Assembly: GCA_022496205.1 (NCBI GenBank)
Contig: WTXD01000058.1
Coordinates: 1 to 64,000 of the forward strand
Direction of reading: 5' to 3'
Length of the DNA: 64,000 nucleotides
Origin: Gloeopeniophorella convolvens
Lineage: Eukaryota; Basidiomycota; Agaricomycetes; Russulales
The notes under the pieces are model-generated. The model saw only the letters and a program-made list of their open reading frames with translations, had not been told where the DNA came from and ran no database searches. This document shows, in pieces, positions 33,885-46,100 of the stretch (its first letter is position 1; each line of letters opens with the position of its first letter). A program made the translations under genes and the position numbers.

Positions 33885-35049
33885 TCACGCCGTAGACACA
33901 TTCTATACCTCTCTGACTATCTCCTTATCTGTCTATCTTGCAAGGAATTCTTGTACTCATACACCTATCTTGCTCGTGCTCAATGCTATAGCCAATAGAG
34001 TCGCAGCTCTGAGCGGTTTCTGCAGATATAAGAATCCCAGCGCAACATTCCATGAACGAGGGCAAAACCCGCGTTCATGTATCTTCAGCGCTCTTGCATA
34101 GTAGGCCGTCCCATGGGATCGTTCATGGACCACAGAAACCCTCCCCCGTAGCTTCCTCTGAGCAGCCAAAATGGCTTCCACACTGGACGTGACCGGACGG
34201 GCCATCCCGCTGTAAGGACGCAACGCCCGGGTGTCGGAACGGAACGCTTGGGCGCTCCGCGATCCGGACGCTCTCGCTTTGATTCCTGCTAGTGCCATTT
34301 TGCTTTTCTCTCGCTCTTCCCTTTACCTACGTGCTTTGACCTCTTTCTTGCTTGGCCTCTCGCTTCTACCTTCGCTCTGACATTTTCTCACGCATACGAC
34401 GACTCCCTAGGTCCACGAAGGGAGGCAGATCCCCGGTTGGCCACGATTCCCTTTCGATTGGACCTTGGGCCTGCCAAAAGCAAAACATGGCTCTCAAAGC
34501 CACATCTCACCTTTACTGTACGCTTTGATTACTGCCTTCGTGTATTGAAACCTCGCATCTCCTGTCCCGTAAATGCATCCAATTCTCTGTCTATCGCTCG
34601 CCGCAAAGCTCTCGCTCGTCGCTCAAACGCTCGAAACCTTCGCACGCCTCGCCCCGCTCGCCTCGCTCGAATCGCATCGCTCGTCTTTCCTCCCATTCTC
34701 CTCTCCTCACCCACACTCGCAACCTCACTTTCACCGCTTCAAGTTGCTCTTCAAATTTTCCTTGAAGGAATATAACTCAGGCGCGATCGGGAACCTCGGC
34801 ATCCGTTTCCGGTATGTACCAGGCCGGTGGCCCCGTTACAGCGACTGTCGTCGCCTTCCGTTTGAAGACGCCGCTCCCCGCGCGTTACTGCATGGCCTGC
34901 CGGTATCACTGGAACGACATCTCACGCCGACAGTGCGCGCTGCAATTAAAGTGGTGGGTATGTACATACAATATCATACAGACATTGGCCGGCTGTCGTG
35001 ACACTGGAGGGCCACCAGTGCGAATGCCTTCTAATCCTCCGGATATGGG
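33885..35049. other. Intergenic after transporter 1, no supported gene
   Basis: The region is pyrimidine-rich (about 34290-34400 and 34600-34760). An 82-codon ORF at 34814-35062 (with LPARYCMACRYHWNDISRRQ) has a CxxC motif but no recognised family and no intron support. It could be part of the inserted DNA. Confidence 0.3.
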
Positions 35050-36399
35050 TGAGGGCGAGTAAACCGCTCTGTGAGGCGGCTGACGACTTCTGCACACGGT
35101 TAGGATCGCATATGTTGGTAGGATGTGATTGACACATACCTTGAAACGTAGCTCCCTCCGTGTATGCACTGATTTTGAGGGCCATCCATTTTCTCTGAAG
35201 TATCTTTCCACTCCATCGATTCCACCGTTCGTCAATCAAGGAATTCCAACGCACGCCCTCATCTGAGTCAAGATCAAGACTCGCGATCCTGATCGCTTAG
35301 TCATTTCACAAGCACAAGCATGGGTTTGAGGCCGCATAACATACTTGAGACACAGTAAGGCATTATCGGCGTCTCCCCAATGAGGTGTCGCCCCGCCGTT
35401 GTTCAACCTGGGCAGGAGACAGTCCGTCCTAACTGAATGTGAGGATGCACCATCCACATCGAACAGAGGAGACAAACCATTTGTTTCTGCATTGCCTCGG
35501 TGTTCGAGCGTGGCCCATGTCGGCGGACACCAGCTTCCAGGTCCCATGGCGATCCATGGCATGACCTTCTGACTCAAAGCGCTGAACGATCTCCACCAGG
35601 CGAGCCTCCTCAACTTGAGACCAACGCCCTCCGGGGAAGGTCCGTGAGTACAGCAAGTCCGTGCCAACGTATGCACATAACGACTTACCCTTCCTGTTTG
35701 CTGCACGTTCCATCGCCTCAAGCTCGCGAAGCCGGTCGCGGCAGTCACTGGCTGCCCGGTTCAGGTTGGAGGCCACGTGGTCCCAATCAACACGAGTCTT
35801 CTTGGTGAGCCTTGGGGATGAAGTCAATCGCAATTGGATAGAACATCGCCAATCCTTCGTACTCTCGCAACTTCTGATCTTCCGAAGGTACCCATTTCCC
35901 TCTCCGAGAAGGGTCCTCATAGCGACGGCGAACATGGTAGTAGACTGCTCGAACTGGCCGATAGGGCACTGCGCGGGCTGTGGTATTCAAGCTCTAGTTT
36001 CAGCCATGCTCAGGAACGCATAATGTACAACTTACCAAGATATGGCCAGAACCCACCCTGCTTCTCCCCGTGTAGGATGATCTCATCAAGTGCATCCTGT
36101 GTGAGTCCGAATTCCTGGGTTTGATTGAGCCAGTGTCTTGCCGCCTCGTGGAATCCGCAGCGCACCTTCTGGTATCGTTCAATCGCTGACACGATCTGTG
36201 TCTTCTCCTCCTTGGAGAACGGGCCGACCAAGCAGTCCAAGCCTAGCACTAATCCTTTAATACACACCATAAACATCAAGACAACTGCCTCACCCTGTCT
36301 TTGCAATTCCACAGTGCTTAGCCAACTGGTGGCGATCCGTTCAGCCGCTTCAGCGGTATCTGCGAGCGCCAATGACGTAGCCATGAGAAACAGGCACAA
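35050..36399 (-). CDS. Myb/SANT DNA-binding protein, Reb1/TTF1-like, probably 5'-truncated
   Basis: Coding blocks on the minus strand follow the order of a Reb1-type protein. They are GPFSKEEKTQIVSAIERYQ (about 36240-36160), a block with RGKWVPSEDQKLREYE, then VDWDHVASNLNRAASDCRDR (about 35800-35730), GRWSQVEEARLVEIVQRFES with a later GHARTPRQCRNKW (about 35640-35490), and a last block RWNSLIDERWNRWSGKILQ plus RKWMALK (about 35260-35170). Tryptophans spaced as in Myb repeats occur in each. Such proteins bind DNA, for example to stop RNA polymerase I or mark promoters. Exon joins are only partly resolved. The long acidic N-terminus typical of the family is not seen, so the gene may be truncated. 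The position between two transporter paralogues suggests it arrived with the inserted DNA. Confidence 0.5.
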
Positions 36400-36908
36400 T
36401 CAGACAGAAATGGGTTGAGGCTGTAGGCTAAGTAAATGTTGAATATGGGGCCGCAGCAATCTACTGTCACGGGTTCGAGTTCCAACTCGATGCACTTATT
36501 GGCAAGTCAAGAACTGCAGGCTCTCAGTGCTCACGATTCACGAACCACAGCACGATTACCAAATTGGGCTGAGTCGCTCCAGGACTCAATACACTGCCAA
36601 TCCCATGACCGATGATTTCCTAGCGTGTGACTCTCACGTAAGTTTACCAGTGGCGCGTTATGCGGATTTCAACGGTCCACACGACCGAAATCCATCGGTT
36701 CAGCGGTCGTTCGGATACCGTGTGGCTCTTCTCCTTGACCGCATGAATGCACTATGGTCTTTTTTCTACCACTGTTTTCCAGTAGACACCTCACAAGGAA
36801 TCCATCGGTGCATGACACATCAATGATGTCGACCTCTGCTCGAGCTCGACTTGAGAGAAATTGCTTTGTGTGTCCAACTGCTTGTCTCTACAGTCAGCTC
36901 CCGGCGAC
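36400..36908. other. Intergenic between Myb gene and transposase
   Basis: No gene is supported. It may contain one end of the mobile element, but no terminal inverted repeat could be identified by eye. Confidence 0.3.
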
Positions 36909-39900
36909 ATGTCTTCCGCTCAACGCTCCCGGCCCTTCGACCCTCCTTCGAGCGACGGTCCCATACCCTCAGTACTGAATCCCAGTGGTAAGCCACCTGA
37001 TCCGAGAACGTTTTGCATTCCGTGACCGCGTGCCCCTGCAGTGTTCGAGTATAGGCCCAACACCTCACATTATAAGTGCACTCTCTGTGACGGGGCTTCA
37101 TGGGCTCCCCTATGGCAGACACGTAGGCATGAGAATACTCGCAGTCACCAGAGGCGTGTATTGCGTGCGGGAGTGATACCGCGTTCTGACAGCTATGAGA
37201 TCCTGGACGACCTGCCATCCCCGCGCGCTCGTACGCCGTCCTCTCCAAATCAGATTCCAGATGATCTTTTTGCACCCGCGCATGCCACTGGTGCCTACAG
37301 CACGCTGCCTTCCTCGTCCCCTCAGAGCCAGACGTCATCCCTGCATCATGAGGTGCAGCTTCCCCACCTTCCCCCGCCCAACTATGCACGCCGTGATCAC
37401 GAACCGGAAAAAGATCCAAGTAGCCCTCAATATGGGGCATATGACAATTCCACTTGGGACGACAGCACATCAACGCGGGATGTGTTCGAGGAGGTCTTGA
37501 TTGGTGATGCGACTGAAAGCCTAGAGCCTCTAGATCTCCCATCAGACGATGACGAGTGTCACGTGCTGTGCAGGGGTTCTGCCGAAGGACTTGCAAGACC
37601 TAAGCCTCGCGGTCGCAGTAGAGGATGAAGAGCGATGGGGCAAGTCGGGTGGCGATCAAGCACACTAGAGGATGCCACTGAAACTCCAGTATATTACAGG
37701 AGGTCAAAGCTAAGGAGCTAAGACGCTACTGGCAGGTCCTTATATACTACAAGGGTACCTACTGACTAAGCAACTGGATCGGGTTCATGTGGGTCAAGAA
37801 GCGCGGAGTACAAGTGGAGCATGCTATAAATAGACATGCTGACTGAACGCTCACTCAGCTGACGTCACCATCAGTCAGCAGTGAGTCATCCGCGTTTCGT
37901 CAGCGTTATGGCCTAGGCCCGGTCACGAGTCTCATCACGTGCTCGGTCATGTGACTGCGGAGAACTCGGTCCAAGGGCGAGGCGTCGAAGCCGGTCATCT
38001 ATGCTCGTCAGTCCCTCCTGCTGCTGATCGTACCGCACCAAGTTGGCACGGATATCTGCAGACGTCAGAAGGGTTGTCGGGGTCGGTTCGCCCGGCCTGG
38101 AAGCCGCGGGCTGAGATCGTGACAACGAGCCTTCCGAATCTCAAGACCCTGGACGCGTGCCTGACTCTTTGAAAGATTCAGATTGTGATTCTGAATTTGA
38201 CTTCTTAGCGGCATTCACCAAGACGGCGCGCCCCATACCAGCCTCTTATAGGGCGTCTACATGTGAGCTCCCGTGGCACCGTTGTCCATGGCGATTGACC
38301 TAACCCCTCCTCGTAGCAGAAGGGAATGATGAGCGACCTCAGGACCGTTGGTGGCCATGGCAAGATCAACAGGTATGTTGATCTGTTCCCAACTTTATGC
38401 GTCGCTTCTTGTTCTAAAGTACCATAGCACTGCATCATGGACGTCATGAATGCCTTCCCGCGGACCATGTTCTCTGAATCTCAACTAGGTCTAGTGCGCT
38501 GGGCTATGACTCAGCTAGGCGTCCCCGAGATGCCATCCGTGCAATCCACCAAGCGGCAACGTGACTCGGTGCTACGCTGGGCAGGGAACGCTCCCATGGA
38601 AGCCACAAGCACCCACGGCAACCTCTATTCGGCGGCAAGTCTATCACATATCCTAGCACATGTACGAGTCCTTTCAGCCTCCTATGCTCTCAATTCTCAT
38701 CAGTTACACGCACACAGGAAATGAGCAACCCCCTGGTCCGCTCTCATCTTCACTTCTACCCAGAAGAGTCTTCTGAACATTCGGATGCGCGACATGGGCA
38801 CCACTAGCGATACGAGGTAGACCCAAACACTGCTTCCCCCATGGCAAGGGCCAGTGACGGCCAGGATTACTTCGTTCATGAGCCAGCACTAGCCAACGTC
38901 GATCAATTCGGAACAGTCGCTCCAGTGTGGATTGAGCGCTGGTTTCAAAAAGGCGGCCGTTTATTTGCACGCATCCATCGCCTTAGTACAGACCCCTCGC
39001 AGTCACATCTTATCATTGAAGAAGGAGCGTTTGATATCGCGTTGTCCTCATTTGTCATGAGTTTCCCTACGCTCCAGGTTGTGCACGCACGTTATGGCCT
39101 TCCAGCACCCACCACTGTCACCGGTAAAGCATTAGCGATCTTTGACACACGTATTCCCCGCTGACTGTACTGCACCTTTCAGCCATACGCCGCGTTGGTG
39201 CGGATGGCACCCTATCAGTTGACGACTACCACGTACAGCTTCCAAACCCATGGCGCGTCAAGGCAAACGGCCGCCGGGTCCTTTCGTTACCCCTATGGTT
39301 ATACTGTGATGACACGTCCGGAAACCTCTCAAAAAAATGGAATGAACACAACTCGTTCCTGGTCGTGCTTGCAGGACTCGAGCAAGCATATGCCCTGTTA
39401 CCCTTTAATATCCACTTTGTCGCCACATCTAACGTCGCGTCGCCACTTGAAATGGCTGAAGAAGTAGCCGCACAGCTAAGGTGCGTGCGTCTCCTCGTGT
39501 TTGCTTGAATCACTGCATAATCGGCGCCTTCAGGCATCTGCACGAAAACGGACTGGCTGCATGGGATTGCAAGTTCAATGAAGAAGTTCTAACGATCCCC
39601 TGGCCATTGGCTGGGCTCGGGGACAACCCGATGCTCAGTGAGTTCGCGTCGCATATCGGGATGAAAGGGAAGTTCTTCTGCCGTGTCTGCATGGCTCGCG
39701 GAAGGACAAAAACCGCGGCGATGGTGTTGAAGCCGAGGTGGCACGTGTACTAGAATTTATGACGGTGACCTTCAAATATCCTTACAATGGTGGTCTTCCT
39801 CTTACTAGTGCAATAGATCGGGGAGCCGCGTTCTCGCCAGCGTACAATTGACGCGCTGGTTGAGCAGTATGACGCCCTGCTGGATGGTGCTGTCACGCGT

Positions 39901-42053
39901 GCCAATAGCTTAACAACATCATCCGGGGTCAAGGACAAGCATCTACAGCACTTTCATAAAGAAATATCGGAATTGGTGGCCCAACGTAAGGCTGAGAATC
40001 AGTCCGCTGGAAGGTCATATGTGGATGGTATCAAAGATGAAATCGCACAATTCGTTGGTACACAACACTCAGCAACTTCTATAACCCTCTGTTGTCCCTC
40101 AACAGTAAGTTATCGTTGTTTCTTCTAGGACCGGGGCACTGAAATGTGAAAGCTATTGACCTCAACGCAGATTCACCTGTCGAAATCCTTCACGTTGTGC
40201 TGCTTGGTGTAGTGAAATCTTTTTGGAGAGATGCGGTAGCACGCTGTGACCCGCATAAGAAGGCCATCCTCAAGGCGAGACTCTCAAGTCTTGAAACATT
40301 CGACCTAGGATTGAGCCCCATCCGCGGCCAAACTCTGGTCAAGTATGCCGGGTCGCTCACTGGGCGTGATTTCCGAGTCATCATGCAAGTTGGTCCGGCA
40401 GTGCTGCACGGCCTTCTTCCGGCGGTCATTTGGGACGCGTGGTTAGCGTTGTGCCGGTTGGGGCCACTGGTATTCCAACCAATGTGCAACAACTTGGACG
40501 AATACAAAGTGTGTTATCCTTGATGTGCGAGAGTCACTCCGCTTACGAACTCATACTTTGGCTGCTAGAAAGAACTTGAGGACTCTATCAACGATCTACT
40601 TCTGACCACAGCCCAATGGACTACAAGTTGGTTCAAGAAACCCAAGTTTCATGTCATTCTTCATCTGCCTGAGCATGTTGTCCGCCTCGCGCCCGCCATC
40701 TTGATGGCCACTGAGGGTTTCGAATCCTTCAATCACGTGATTAGGTTACGAAGCGTGCATTCAAACCGTCAGGCTCCAAGCAAAGACATTGCATCATCTA
40801 TGAATTTTCTTCACGCGGCGCGGCACCTCATCAGCGGTGGTGTGGTTTTTCCAACAGCAGACTCTGATTCTACAAGTAGGCGTCAAGCTGGTAAAGGGGT
40901 CCTTGAGCTTGTCAATGACCCGGTCTTCGCTCACCTCATCGGGATCACACCAGTCCGTGAGCGTCGATGCGAGGAAACCATGGGATTTTATGCTCGTGAG
41001 TTCGGTCTAGTATAATTCTAGTGGCTTAAATCTGTGCTCATGGCACCACTATGCTGTCCAGGTCCCACCCGACGCGTTCAGGCATCTGCACCACTACAGT
41101 GGTCCTCTACAATGGCCTTCAGCGCAGCAGGGATGCTTTGTCCACCTATCTTTGATAGTGAAGGCCATCCTCCGATCCTATATGAGCACACACCTGTGCC
41201 AAACAAGGATAAAGCACGAATTGGTAGCTTCGTACTGTTCCGCGCTGAGGGTGATAATACGGTACACCTCGGCCGAGTTCTAGAGATTGTAGGGTCACCG
41301 GAAGAAATCCTCTTCATAACGCTGGAGGTGTGGGTTGTCCGCGGTGTGTCTGATGTTTATAGGATGCCTGAAATTCAGCCTGCGGACTCGCGGCACCACC
41401 GTATGGCTAAAGTCAAGGTGAGCGCGGAGCAGCATTAGCAGAAGGGCCCTACTCACAAATTTCTTTTCCAGGATGTATTATGCTGCGCACACACATTCCA
41501 CAACTGCCAGAACAATGGTTGCACGGTGAAGCGTACTCGGCGCGTTCACCAAGAACGTCAGGAGACAGCGCTGCTAGATTTTGAGACTGCTCACAGCCGG
41601 GACGCTTATGATCGCATCTTGAACACCGCCCAGTTGCGCAGCGCCGCAGCGATGCGTCAGTTTTACCTCACAAACAAGCTCCAAGACCAGACGCGTGAAG
41701 AAGCAGGCGACTCGTTGCCTCAGAAATCTCGCAACGAAATCATAAGGGAGGTTGTCATTCGGGACTTCACCCGCTCGAGCCGTACAGCTGGCCAGCCTTC
41801 CTTCCCATCACCTATACTTTCCATTCCTCCGCTCCCAATGTCCTCGCCCCCCCCGCCATCGACGCCTTCCCGACCCCCGCGCGTGCCACAGCCCGTGTCT
41901 AGCCCTGCAGCCTCAACGGGTTGGCTCAATGACCTCCTCGCTTCCAATAGCGACATCTTTACCAGCGCAGCTCTCCAGTCCAACGTCACACCCTCTCGAC
42001 CAGCAAAACGAGGCCCGGACACCCAGAGTCGCAAGCCTAGAAAGAGGCCCTGA
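36909..42053 (+). pseudogene. Degenerate large DDE-type transposase (Plavaka/CACTA-like family of basidiomycetes)
   Basis: Exon 1 starts MSSAQRSRPFDPPSSDGPIP (36909-36987). Exon 2 (from 37042) has a zinc-finger-like CTLCDGASWAPLWQTRRHEN followed by TRSH. Downstream blocks fit a known basidiomycete transposase family: WWPWQDQQ, ESQLGLVRWAMTQLGVPEMP, SNPLVRSHLHFYPEES, SKKWNEHNSFLVVLAGLEQA, HFVATSNVASPLEMAEEVA, FFCRVCMARG, SPVEILHVVLLGVVKSFWRD, LVKYAGSLTGRDFRVIMQVG, KKPKFHVILHLPEHVVRLAP, and a C-terminal Cys/His cluster (CCAHTFHNCQNNGC). Lesions include an in-frame TAG at 38805-38807, a one-base frameshift near 39695 (after CRVCMAR) and an apparent insert at about 37629-38129. It probably cannot make active protein. 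The exact superfamily is not certain. Confidence 0.7.
37629..38129. repeat. Insert inside the transposase gene, possible solo LTR or relic
   Basis: The transposase frame stops after KPRGRSRG and resumes with ESQDPGRVPDSLKDSDCDSE about 500 bases later. The sequence between has no matching coding content. It holds TATA-like CTATAAATAG (about 37824), imperfect inverted repeats around GCTGACTGAACGCTCACTCAGCTGAC, and a minus-strand 70-codon ORF (37913-38125) with TTLLTSADIRANLVRYDQQQ. This could be a solo LTR or retroelement fragment. No clear target duplication was found. Confidence 0.35.
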
Positions 42054-42713
42054 CCAGAGCTGCCTATGGCATTTCACCCGGGGGAACCGATGCACACTGA
42101 TGGTGCCAGCACATCTATTGGGGGCGGTAACAATGAACTTGGTGGGGTAGGGGCCTCGGGAGTTAGTGATGAGGGAGGCACCAGGGGGGTAGATGCTGAC
42201 GGACGAGGAGGTCATGGTCGCGGGCACGCGCGCGGGCGTGTTCGACCACAAGGGCGTGGTCGGGTGCGTGGTGTGGGACACGCACGAGGGCGGGGATCTA
42301 GAGCTGTTCAGCACGAAGATGGCCTGACAATAGTTCAGTGGACACCACCTGTAGATAATTGATGCTGGCTGAGCGTAGCACACGTTAAGGCTTGAGGCTT
42401 GAAGCTTAAAGTGTGAGGAGCTCTGGTCGCCAATGATCGAGAAATGCACCGGGTGTTGCCGAGAGGTTGTCAGAGTGTGACTTGGAGAAATCAGGACCTT
42501 CAGAGCCTGCACGCGATCCTCATTGGTGATGGGGTACTCTGATGATGACTTCTCGACTGACAAGTCAAAGCATATGAAGGATGAGGCATATGCATCGCGC
42601 CCTCGGCGCCGTGCTGCCCAAACAACACGCTCCATGATTCAAAAGTGAGTGCACGTCTGGCGAGCTCGTGTAGACTCACACGTATCCTTGGTAGCTTCTA
42701 TCAAGAAGGTGGT

Positions 42714-43579
42714 ATGCTCGATAGCCAAACCACCGACTCTCAGATCTTCCCGGAACTCGCAGCAGAACATGGGTTGGGGAGTGAAAGTGACCGAGAATCT
42801 GTATCTTATGAGTACCGAAGCGCATGGATCATCTCGGCTTGACGATGCTCACTAGCGGGTCCCCAGGTGAACCTGATGTTGTGGACGCCATTGCAGATAC
42901 TGAGTTCCAGGATATTGCGGAAGAGCCGACAATTGAAGACTTACAAAACGAAATCCATGAATTGGAGAAGGAGCTTGTCAAGACACGGTATGCACTGGCA
43001 CACGAGGCCAAGATGGCAGAGTTCTTCAAAACCCAGTGGACCTTAAGCCATGAGTTTGTCGTCCAGTTGAGTGTGGAGGCGGAACGAAATGAGGGAGCAT
43101 CAGGACCGGGGGAGGCGGCGGAGGGGGTTGGGGAGAGACGAGAGTCTAAGGCGGGAGAGGTGAGCAACACTGTCTGCTTTGAAACGCGTCCTTCAGTCAT
43201 GGAACATACCATCGCAGCCTGAGATTGGATCACCACAGTATCAGAATGAGCTCGTCATTAAATTCCTGCTTGAGGAATGGGGAAAGGTCGAGCACGCAAA
43301 TGTGGTACATGAGTGTGACGTTAAGAGGCTGCAAGCGCAGCTGAAAGAGGCCAAGTCCGCCGGCACTCAATGCAGTCCTCAACGTCCCCGCGACTCCAAG
43401 TCGCCTCAGAAGGTATGTGATCAAACACAAGACAGTATAAGCTCGCTAACAATGACTTGCCTTCTGTGTTGTGGCTGCAGCGACATGTAAGTTCTGATGG
43501 CTCCGAGTCGGTTGGTGACCTCGATACGACATTGGTTGCCAAAAGTCCCAAGAAGCTGAAGGTCATCTACGTCGGATGA
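42714..43579 (+). CDS. Coiled-coil protein of unknown function (231 aa), likely transposon passenger
   Basis: Four exons, 42714-42811, 42856-43159, 43218-43412 and 43481-43579, join in frame to 696 nt with introns of 44, 58 and 68 nt. The protein starts MLDSQTTDSQIFPEL, is acidic, and has a coiled-coil segment (TIEDLQNEIHELEKELVKTR and then YALAHEAKMAEFF). A second helical stretch reads NELVIKFLLEEWGKVEHANV, followed by CDVKRLQAQLKEAK. A basic KSPKKLKVIYVG forms the end. No known domain was recognised. Clean splicing implies it is or was recently expressed. The start is the first ATG in the open frame, and an upstream exon is possible. Confidence 0.55.
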
Positions 43580-44305
43580 GATGTTGCAGAGGTGGTGGAG
43601 GGTATACATGGGACACAAGACGGTGTGAGAGGGGATGCAGTGGGAAAGGAGAGATGGAATCGGGAATCGGCACCCCGGAGCTGCACATGGCAGGAACGTG
43701 ACATGCCCAGCGCGTGGGGTGACCAGTGACGTTGTTCAATGTCATGGCCATCTCTCTTCGTGTTTCTATCAATGCCTGTGAAACTCTAGTCCCTACGATT
43801 CTCTTCAATCTTTGGTTTTCACTGGTCTCGCTGAATGGACTGTGCCTCACCAAGCTGGAAGCCAGTACTGCGTGCTGTTAGGGCTCGATAAGGGGCACGC
43901 TGCCTGGTCTTCAGTGGCCGTAGTATGATTCTCATATCATCATGAAGCAACATGTTGTGCAGTCTCAAGCACCCTCTTATGCGCAGTACATCTAGTTGGC
44001 ACCATCCTGAGTAGAGCGTCCCACTGCTGGCCATGAAACAGGTAATCTAGGGCATAAGCTGCTTCGCGGTTCTGCGCGCTACAAGTGCATACTGGGAACA
44101 ACTTTCAGGGTGCGCAAAGCACTCTCTAAGAAGATAAATTGGTGCTGATCAGGCCAACAGCTTGAGCATGACCATTGCGGAAGCAAAAGTGCAGAGGCAC
44201 ATGCCATGATGCTCTGGCACACGTCGACTTTTTTTTTCACTGGTGCCATTTCTCCTCGCAGTGTGAGCACCCCATGCCCACAGACTTTATCGCTTCCTCT
44301 TCGCC
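43580..44305. other. Intergenic between passenger genes
   Basis: No gene is supported in these 0.7 kb. They presumably hold the terminator of the coiled-coil gene and the promoter of the next gene. Confidence 0.4.
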
Positions 44306-46016
44306 ATGACATCGAGCACCCCGCAGCGTAACAACATCAATATCGATAGAGGCCTAACAAGCATAAACACAATGAGCGCACCATCTCGCTTATCCCGGAC
44401 CCCGTCGATGAATGGCGCGGCACTATACTCTCCATCCGCAATGGGTGGGGTCGCTGTGGGTAGCGCGGGAACAAACCCGTTGTACGGGTTGCCCTCCTCA
44501 GGTGGCGTTGGCAGTATGGGTGGAACCCATGCACTAGGATCTTTTGGGGGTATGGCAACAGGTGGCATCCCCTCTTCTGAACCCTCTAGCGATCAGCCTT
44601 GGGGGATGCAAGTAGATTCAGCCGCGGTTGCGCTATATGTGGATCGCATCGCTACTGACGTTAGGCTCAACATACCATGCGCGACCGGCTGCATCGATTT
44701 TCGGAGGTGAGCCACATGTCGTGGCTATCTAGCGCCGATCAAACTGCACTAACAAGACATTGTTAGACGACCACTAGCCAGTTCAGTATATTCACGATGG
44801 CCAATATGTTGTCTATTATGGACAAATTGGAACATCTTGAGAGAAACCAGAACGGCACTACGGAAATGATCAAAAGCATTCAAGACAATACCCGCGCCAG
44901 GTGGAAGTTGAACCCGGAACAAGCGGTAAGTGTTTGAGACCACTCGAGAAACTCATAACTAACATATAGTGTAGTCTGTTCTCAAACAGCTTGTTCGTCA
45001 CTGGTTGATTTCACCTGTGAACTCGTACAATACGATAATTAATAAGATGGAGGTAAGACATAAAAGTTTTAGCGCATGATTGCGGTCTCCCTAACATCAA
45101 GACCTATCAGAAATGGCTCCGTAACAACGCCGCGGATGCATTAGAACTCCCGCAGTACGAGTACGACCAGGTGATACAAGAGGCAGTACGCCAATTCGTT
45201 AACCAAGACCAACACAGTCACCGTAGCAACATGCGAAAGAAGGTGAGCAATAGTGGCATTGTCCACTGCTCCTTCGTGCCCTAACACAGGCGTGGTTACT
45301 GTGTCATAGATTTTTGCGTCTATCACCGGCAAAACCAAGCAATTGCTCAAACGGTTTTCTGATAAACTGATCCACAAGTACTACCGTGGCCACAAGCCCG
45401 ACACGCTTATGCGTATGGCCATTAAAGCACAGTTGGCCCTTGCGGTACGCTGCCATCTATTCCAGCTCAATAACAGTGCCTGATATCTCTGATTCCTAGC
45501 GTGTCATCGCGCTTCCCCTGACTAAGAAAAAAAACAAGACGCGTGCTGATACTGGCTTCTGGACCAGTATGAACGAGAAGCTCGCCGGATTGAGAAAGGA
45601 AAACGGCTCCAATAGAACAGACCCAAAGTGGTTGCAGTAAGTGATTACCGGTAGATCTCATGCCACACGCTCTAACAAACACTTGCAGGTGGTACAAGGA
45701 AATCATCAATAAAGACAAAGAAACATTCTCTAGAGCCAGGAGGAATGGGAACGGCAGCGACAGCAATGGTGCAAATGGCAATGATGGCGACGCGAACGGT
45801 GGCAATGGCGATGAAAATGATAGCAGCAGCCAAAGGCGCAACAGACGCGGAGGTGGCAGCAACTCTTCGGACGAGGAGGGGAGTATTGGTGCCATCGGGC
45901 GTACCATATTGTCGAGGGAGGACGAGCGTGCGATGCTAATGGATGATGATTCAGATGCAGTGCTTTCAGGGGACGAGGCGGATGGTGGCTCTACTTTGCA
46001 GAATCATGGAGAGTAG
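44306..46016 (+). CDS. Unknown 455-aa protein, likely transposon passenger or second element protein
   Basis: Seven exons, 44306-44706, 44778-44925, 44975-45052, 45102-45242, 45310-45444, 45500-45636 and 45689-46016, give 455 aa without a lesion. The N-terminal 120 residues are Gly/Ser-rich (GGVAVGSAGTNPLYGLPSSG). The middle is helical and basic, with MLSIMDKLEHLERNQNGT, QLVRHWLISPVNSYNTIINK, TYQKWLRNNAADALELPQYE and TGKTKQLLKRFSDKLIHKYY. A block reading TGFWTSMNEKLAGLRKENG and WYKEIINKDKE follows. The C-terminus is a long Asn/Gly/Asp- and then acid-rich tail. The folded middle could bind DNA or the transposase, but this is inference. I do not recognise the family. All splice sites keep frame, so the gene is probably functional, unlike the neighbouring transposase. 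Confidence 0.7.
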
Positions 46017-46100
46017 ATACAAAATACTGTTATTGTTTAAAGTACAGAACTGTTATGGTCTTATGCATGTAGCACAAGGAAGCGCTCAGTCCATGTCTGC

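Larger units (their letters stand above)
36909..46100 (+). mobile_element. DNA transposon-like element with transposase and two further genes
   Basis: Three genes on the + strand (transposase, 231-aa and 455-aa proteins) occupy the gap between the tandem transporters. I judge them to form one element because the transposase leads, the genes share direction, and the flanking transporters are collinear paralogues interrupted only here. The ends are not defined: no terminal repeats or target duplication were found by eye, so the limits are estimates. The element seems old, since its transposase is broken. Confidence 0.5.

Noticed and set aside
36460..36500. Second T-loop-like motif (GGGTTCGAGTTCC)
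   Set aside because: Flanks do not form a cloverleaf; at most a tRNA/SINE fragment, which could not be shown.
36909..46100. Retrotransposon with reverse transcriptase
   Set aside because: No reverse transcriptase, integrase or protease motifs were seen; the coding blocks match a DDE-type DNA transposon family.
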